Assembly (NCBI GenBank): GCA_025667525.1
Contig: CM046876.1
Span: 572,939,469-573,003,468, forward strand
Direction: 5' to 3'
Source of the DNA: Glebionis coronaria
Lineage: Eukaryota; Streptophyta; Magnoliopsida; Asterales; Asteraceae
Length of the DNA: 64,000 nt
A program made the translations under genes and the position numbers. Positions 58,140 through 64,000 of this stretch are shown in pieces. Positions within the stretch are counted from its first letter, which is position 1; each line of letters starts with the position of its first letter. The notes beneath the pieces are model-generated. The model had not been told where the DNA came from, did no database searches, and saw nothing but the letters and a program-made list of their open reading frames with translations.

Positions 58140-58871
58140 GACGATTTATGCCGTTAACTTTATTTTTGCAGATGAATGTATAAAAATCGGAAAAAAAATA
58201 AAATATATGCGCATGATCTTTCTAATTGAAAATTTATTGAGGTGTGGTGGCCCTGCCTTTCTAAAAGGTAAAGGTAAGCACAAAACCAAAAAACCGATAA
58301 AAAAAACCCAAAAACCTAAAAATATCGCACTAAAACCCCGTATTACTTAAACAACTGAAAGGATGACATTTTTGAAAACCGAATGTTTATGGTGGTTTTT
58401 TGTTGCATGTGTAAACCGGACCGAAAAACCACCCCGCCGCACTTAACTCTACAAAATTAATTTAGTTCTATATCTTTAAATAGATATATATGTGAGACTT
58501 ATAATATGTTTAGTTGTTATTTTTAAATATATACATTTGTAAAAGTTATTAAAATAATTTGTTATGATTTTTTTCACCTAAACTTTGTTGGAATTTGAAT
58601 TGTTATATAAACATTTTTATTATGATTTTTGGTTTTATATATACTTCGATGGTAGCTAATGTTGTTATTATTGTAGTGTATTTAACTAATTGAAACTATT
58701 ATTGTTGGTTGCAACTTTCAACCATGATGTGTTTAATTTTTGTCGAAAGTGATTGGCTATTGATGCTGTTTTTTTAACAGGAAACCCAACACCTAAACAG
58801 AACAGAGAAAAAAAACCAGAAACGAACCGCTACAATGAAAAAAACCATAAAACCGAAACCAAAAAATCAAA
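58140..58871. other. AT-rich spacer, no gene seen
   Basis: It holds A-rich stretches of the type AAACC.AAAAACC on both sides (58280-58330 and 58790-58870). I see nothing coding or structured that I can name. Confidence 0.5.
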
Positions 58872-59240
58872 ATTAAATGGTTTGCGATATGCAAAAACCA
58901 AAGTTTACAATTCGATTTTTGATTTTAGTATAAACCCGCTCAAATCGCCCCATGCTTACCCTTACTAAAAAAACCAAGTAGGATTACCAATCTATCACTC
59001 ATGAATAAATACTTAAAAACCATATATTATTGATAGTTTGATACCCACATTCTTCTTAATCCTCCTAGTAGAACTCAATTTATTGACAAGACAAATTTAT
59101 ATGTTTCTTTTTTCATATCATTTGTCTTTTATAAATTTTGATTTCTCAAACTCTTGTTTATATTATATATTTTCTTGACTAGTTTTACCCACATTTTTAA
59201 TATGATAAGATTCTTTTTTATGTTTTCAGTATTTGCAAAA
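58872..59240 (+). repeat. Direct repeat, copy 1
   Basis: The sequence starting TTAAATGGTTTGCGATATGC and ending near TTTTCAGTATTTGCAAAA recurs at 59430-59800 with scattered changes. The offset is about 558 bp. It shares no coding frame. Confidence 0.8.
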
Positions 59241-59429
59241 GCTTCACGAAAGTGTAAGGCTTTACACACATGTTACGCAATAAATCAAGGCGTAAGTTTA
59301 AGACTTTATGTGAGATGAGAAGTTAAAAAACGTGATAAGATACGATAAGTCATGATACGTGTAAACGTTTTTTACTACAACTTCATAGAAATATTTTTTT
59401 ATATGTAGAAATAAATCAGATTATACACA

Positions 59430-59800
59430 AATTAAATGGTTTACGATATGCAAAAAGCGAAGTTTATGATTTGATTTTTGATTTTAGTATAAACCCGCTC
59501 AAACCGCCCCATGCTCACCCTTACTAAAAAGAAAACAGGTGAAGGTTACCAATTTATCACTCATGAATAAATACTTAAAAACTAAATATATTATTGATAG
59601 TCACATTCTTCTTAATCCTCCTAGTAAAACTTAATTTATTGACAAGACAAGACAAAGTTATATGTTTCTTTTTTTCATATCTTTTCTCTTCTATAAATTT
59701 TGATTTCTCAAATTCTTGTTTATGTTATATATTTTCTTGACTAGTTTTACCCACATTATTAATATGATAAGATTCTTTCTTATGTTTTCAGTATTTGCAA
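59430..59800 (+). repeat. Direct repeat, copy 2
   Basis: It matches copy 1 at 58872-59240. The region between (59241-59429) is unique. The copy lies just before the duplicated FBD exon. Confidence 0.8.
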
Positions 59801-59825
59801 AATGTTGTACGATACAGACAACAAA

Positions 59826-60306
59826 CTTGAATGTATACATTGTTAATAATTGTTCTCTTTTCATTAAAGTGTAGACACCTATATCGAAACTAAGAAAAAT
59901 ATGTGACATTTTGGTTATCTTTTGCAAGTTTTAGTTGTTGGGTAAACATAGTTTGACTAAAAAATATACACTTTCCCGAGAATTCTGAACATGAGTTCTT
60001 GTTTTTGCAGCTCAAGATGTTTAACTAATGCTTTCATTGATTGCATAGGTATGTTCTCGTAGCGAATACCTCGAGTCAGATCGAGTTCAAACAACAAGAA
60101 TCTTGTCACCGTATCTAAGAAGGGTTGACTTTTTTGGATTTGAGGGAGATAAGTGGGAACTAGATATAGCCCAGTTACTGCTAGAGCATGGAAATGCATT
60201 GGGGAAAATGGTTTTCAATTGGTGTAACGAAGTCGACTATCATGAAAAATCAATGGAGGCTCTGAATGAAGTATCAAAATTTCACAAGGCTTCTTCAAGT
60301 GTGTAA
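59826..60306 (+). pseudogene. Duplicated last intron end and FBD exon
   Basis: From about 59826 the sequence matches the end of intron 2 of the intact gene (from about 56740). After the TTGCATAG acceptor, the exon at 60049-60306 matches exon 3: VCSRSEYLESDRVQ, then DLLEHG-like LLLEHGNALGKMVFNW. It stops eight codons earlier than the parent (AGTGTGTAA). F-box and LRR parts are absent, so alone it would encode only an FBD domain, or it could serve as an alternative last exon. Homology continues beyond the stop to about 60640. Confidence 0.85.
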
Positions 60307-60325
60307 CTAGTTACTCTTCTAAAAA

Positions 60326-60460
60326 TCATCCTCACAGTTAAAGCGCTCGAGGTTGTTTCATTTTGTATGTTTTTTGTTCTTTGACTGTTGTGTCTTTTTT
60401 GAGCTTCTAGTTCCTTGCTAGAAGTCTCTTTTTATATATCATTAGCCGTTCAAAAAAAAA
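60326..60460 (+). mobile_element. 5'-truncated LINE or SINE tail with target duplication
   Basis: A 135-bp insert ends in a nine-A tract and is flanked by a direct repeat of about 17 bp (AGTTACTCTTCTAAAAA) at 60309-60325 and 60460-60476. The parent locus at 57225 has this site only once. The body has TTTTTTGAGCTTCTAGTTCC, like the 3' ends of plant L1 elements. This is a standard target-primed retroposition footprint. Confidence 0.85.
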
Positions 60461-60476
60461 GTTACTCTTCTAAAAA

Positions 60477-61529
60477 AGAGATGATATGTGTTTACCGTAG
60501 GTAGTGCCTACTTAACTATGGGGTAACTACAAATTTTCGTAGTATTTGGAAACCTTTATACTTAGTTTTACACTCATGACCGGTTGGAAGAACAAATTAA
60601 ATGTTGCATTAGATTTTGAGAAACACGTACTAGTTTAATAGAGCGAAGATTGTGAGGTTTTATTAATTCAATGGTTATTTTATACTAATTTTGAGTTACT
60701 GTTTGGTTAACAACTTACAAGTGATTAAATAAAATAATTAAGATCTTAAATCTGCATCATCATAGGGTCGTGACGTGACTTTACGAGTAAGGAATAAATC
60801 CCTATTTTTGAATCATGTTCAGATTAAACATGTAATACATAATCATTCTCATCTTATTTCAAATGAGTAGCACAGTTTTTTTAAGAACTGCAAATGTTAG
60901 TGGTTAGTGGGTTGAGCCGTGCAATGACATCCAAGCGGCGGAATGTCTTCTTCGAACCTTCGCCTAGTTATCTTAAACTCCTTATCCGCTTTGCCTGAAA
61001 GGGCCCTTGGCGGGTCTGGAACCCAAGACCTCCAGGAAACCTCCCCAAAGAAATCGTTTAGTGAAACCTTGTGAAAATATATTAACCGAAGGTGTGATGA
61101 TTTGATATTGGTTTATAAGTGTAACCAATGTTTATAAATTAGTTTAGGTATCTATAATCTAATAATTTTTTGGTAAAAAACATTAGAAACTAAAAATAAG
61201 TGGTTAATAAAAAACATTATGTACGAAATATGGTTTGGGTTTTGATCTAATGTTTGAATTTATTGGTATGTTATAGGTCTTGATTAATTTTAAGATTGGA
61301 GATTTAATTTGGGTTTCAATTTTGAGGTATTCTTGGAGAATTATTAAGCAATGGATGCAAATGACTGAAAATTCAAAAAAAACTGGAGTTGTTACGACAT
61401 GCGATACTACTAATTAGTAGGGCAATAGCGACCAGACGTTTTTATTAGAATTTCGTTGGTATAGACAGATTTTGACGAAATTGTTGACAAAATAGTCTGT
61501 CGCATTTTCTATGGTCGGTAATTGGTATC
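60477..61529. other. Spacer before the copia LTR
   Basis: The first 160 bp continue the homology with the region downstream of the intact F-box gene. Around 60900-61080, read on the - strand, GGGTTCCAGACC resembles a tRNA-type B box, a possible SINE without clear ends. The rest is AT-rich with no gene. Confidence 0.35.
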
Positions 61530-62130
61530 TGTCGGAATTCTGTCAGAGATAGCCACGAATCATGCGACGCAGTTCTATCGGTGATTTCAATCTTGTAAGA
61601 AATTTGTGTGTGAATGGTTATAATCTGGATATCAATCTGAATCGTGTAATCACTTTCAGATCAAAGTATTTCGACCCTATATGCCTCGGGTTCATGAAAT
61701 CTTCAATCAGATAAGATAGATTGCAATTGAAATCTAAGGCACGCGAAATCAATCAGGAAACCTTAGACTTTTTTTTAATGTTCTTTTTTATCAAGAGACC
61801 AGAATATGGTTATCATAACCAAACGTTTGTAACTGTGTTATTTACCAACCGTTATGTTGGTTAAAACAGATGCAACTGTTGGGTTTTAAGGCGGGACCCC
61901 AGCAAGGGGCTCTGCCCCTTGACCCCGCAAGGGGCGCTGCCCCTTGACCCTGCAACGGGGGGCGGCCCCCTTGACCCCCGCATCTTGGTCGTGGCGATAT
62001 CAAGCTAACTTTGACGAGTGTGCACTCCGCACCTCCTAACTCGTCTTTAGCTAAACTTGTCTAAGGCCATTGGTCTCTAAGTAAAACACAATTACACAAA
62101 ATACATGTGATAACACTAAAATTACCAACA
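61530..62130 (-). repeat. 3' LTR of a Ty1/copia element
   Basis: On the - strand it starts TGTTGGTAATTTTAGTG after a purine tract and ends ...TTCCGACA, so the ends TGTTGG and CCGACA are near inverses. Length is 601 bp. The other LTR is outside the window, so I place the left border by the end motif only. It contains a GC-rich repeat block at 61893-61982. Confidence 0.7.
61893..61982. repeat. GC-rich palindromic repeats in the copia LTR
   Basis: Three near-tandem units of about 25 bp share AAGGGGC.CTGCCCCTT, each self-complementary, separated by GACCC(C/T)GC. They stand out against AT-rich surroundings. Confidence 0.85.
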
Positions 62131-62579
62131 TTCCTCCCTCATTTTAGTGTAATCCTTGATTTACTAATATACACAAAAAGAACCAAACTCGTGCATAATG
62201 AAAATGTCACGAAGATTAAATTTTCACTTAGTATATTAGGCATTCCAGAAATTCGAAAATCAGGGTGTCACTAAGGATTGAACCCTTCAATTCATAAGTT
62301 ACTTAAACATTCTAAAGTTTATAACTTGACACTATTACAAGCCATGTGTCCATATCCTTTAATGAGCATATAGAAACCTAGTCCAAAGCTTCCTGAAGCG
62401 GCAAAACTCCATGCTCACATAGGTAGTTCTTTTATTCTTGCACCTACACATGCAATTTTTCAAAAGAACTATTAAGAAGTTAAACTTCAACCTAACATAA
62501 TCTGCAGAACCGAGCACATACCTTGGGATGATTATATGATTGTGCTCCAACCACTAACAATGAGCTTTCCACATTGAAT
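62131..62579 (-). other. 3' untranslated part and purine tract of the copia element
   Basis: On the - strand AAAATGAGGGAGGAA (62131-62145) lies against the LTR start and serves as the purine tract. The rest lies after the pol stop. A frame at 62359-62550 is not supported as a gene. Confidence 0.7.
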
Positions 62580-64000
62580 TCAGCTCCTAGCGTTAGCTAG
62601 AAGGGAATTAGGTATCTCATCATTAGAGATTTTGATGGACTCAAAACCCACCCCCATAGCCGACTTGTGCACTAAGTCTCGGGCTAAACCTTTTGTCAAG
62701 TGATCCGCCAGGTTTTGTTGAGATCTAACAAAATCCACTGATATCACTCCAGTTGTAATGAGCTCATGAACCATACTATGTCTAACACCTAAGTGTCTAG
62801 ACTTTCCATTGTATATTTGACAATATGCCTTAGCCAAAGTGGCTGCACAATCACAATGAATAGAAATTGGTTTTGGCCACAATGGAATCTCATATATCAT
62901 ATTCCTCAACCAATCGGCCTCTTTACCAGCCGCAGCTAAAGCAACAAACTCAGCTTCCATTGTTGAGTCAGTAATACAAGTTTGCTTCTTTGAAGCCCAT
63001 GAGATAGCGCCTCACCAAGCAAAAATACCCAACCAGTTGTAGAAGTATGATCTTCTAAATTAGTTATCCAACTAGCATCAGAATATCCTTCTAAAACTGA
63101 AGGAAACCCAACATAATACAAACCATAATCCATGGTTTTCTTTAAGTACTTGAATACTCGCATTACAGAATGCCAGTGATGAATACTAAGATTACTAGTG
63201 TACCTACTCAATTTTCCCACTACATATGTAATATTTGGTCTTGTGCTTGTCATAGCATACATCAAGCAACCAATTGCCCTTGAGTACTCAAGTTGATTTA
63301 CAACCTTGCCTGTATCAGGCATAAGTTTAATAGTAGGATCCAGAGGAGTGCTAACTGGACAACAATCATCACATTTGAACTTCTTGAGTATTTTCTCAAT
63401 GTAATGTGATTGAGTGATCATAATACCCTTGTCCACCCGTTTGATCCTTATACCAAGGATCACATCAGCCTCCCCCATGTCCTTCATGGAGAAACTAGAT
63501 GACAGAAACTCTTTGCTTTTATCAACTTGATCTTGATCAGTTCCAAAGATCAACATGTCATCAACATACAAGCAAATGATAACTACTTTACCAGATTTAT
63601 CAAATTTGCAGTATACACACTTGTCAGACTGGTTTAGTACAAACCCACTAGACAAGACAACCTCATCAAATTTTTGATGCCACTGTTTCGGTGCCTGTTT
63701 GAGTCCATATAATGATTTAACTAATTTACACACCTTATGCTCATTTCCAGGCATAACAAATCCTTCTGGTTGCTTCATATATACCTCCGCTTCCAAATCA
63801 CCATTCAAGAATGGTGTTTGACATCCATTTGATGGATCACTAGATTATAAGTAGATGCCAAAGCAATCAATAATCTAATAATGGATATACGAGCAACAGG
63901 AGCATAAGTATCGAAATAATCGACACCTTCCTTTTGTCTAAAGCCTTGGATAACCAATCTAGCTTTAAACTTGTCGATGGTTCCATCAACCTTCATCTTC
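62580..64000 (-). pseudogene. Ty1/copia pol: reverse transcriptase and RNase H, frameshifted
   Basis: The - strand gives the end of the RT and the RNase H of a copia element, cut by the window edge. Visible motifs are the RT start (KARLVIQGFRQKEGVDYFDTYAPV), SLYGLKQAP, the catalytic LYVDDMLIFG, GYSDASW, then RNase H with MEAEFVALAAAGKEADWLR and ADHLTKGL near the end. Three frames are needed: one shift near 63805 (after MDVK) and one near 62960-62990 (around GEALSH). The stop is at 62580. The MKDMGEADVILGI context suggests a Tork-like lineage; that is a tentative judgement. The element is inactive. Confidence 0.88.

Noticed and set aside
57820..58350. 176-codon + strand frame
   Set aside because: It runs across the inverted arms of a MITE and lacks any domain.
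60900..61080. tRNA gene or SINE on the minus strand
   Set aside because: Only a B-box-like GGGTTCCAGACC is visible. There is no cloverleaf, no A box at the right distance and no target duplication.

Overview
This is plant nuclear DNA: an AT-rich block dominated by transposable elements, with a few F-box genes between them. Introns with GT/AG borders, Athila-like and chromodomain Ty3/gypsy elements, a CACTA (En/Spm) DNA transposon, MITEs, a Helitron-like element and FBD-type F-box genes all point to a flowering plant, most likely a eudicot. The retroelement proteins remind me of those in Asteraceae genomes; that is inference from memory, not a search. There are no operons, CRISPR arrays or prokaryotic features.

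Region 1 (1-20694) is a three-deep nest of Athila-like gypsy elements. Element A (200-10969, + strand) is complete. Its two LTRs differ only in the length of one T run, its 5-bp target duplication is intact, and it has one uninterrupted gag-pol frame of 1888 codons. It sits inside element B (- strand; 10970-17958 plus the remnant 1-199), which has gag and protease but no RT, RNase H or integrase; an acidic segment with a hydrophobic tail takes their place. Element B in turn interrupts element C (17960-20694, + strand), a decayed gag-pol fragment.

Region 2 (20695-28632) is a composite of chromodomain gypsy pieces: an inverted partial LTR, then a + strand truncated gag, a decayed pol with chromodomain, and a 3' LTR. 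The left flank is element C and the right flank is an F-box gene, so this is not one clean insertion.

Region 3 (28633-37861) holds relics of ordinary genes: an F-box/FBD pseudogene whose intron contains a CACTA-type MITE and a hAT-type MITE, a Helitron-like element, an F-box/LRR pseudogene, and a remnant of a ribosomal acidic stalk protein (P2 type).

Region 4 (37862-54157) is a 16.3-kb CACTA transposon with matching terminal repeats and a TTA target duplication. It carries palindromic subterminal motifs, about 62 copies of a 41-bp repeat, a GRF zinc-finger exon in antisense, and two decayed transposon gene sets. The larger transposase is split by a chromovirus remnant that kept its own target duplication.

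Region 5 (54158-61529) contains the only apparently intact host gene, a three-exon F-box/FBD gene (54480-57243). A tandem copy of its last exon follows, carrying a short LINE-like insertion. Region 6 (61530-64000) is the 3' end of a decayed Ty1/copia element on the - strand that runs off the window.
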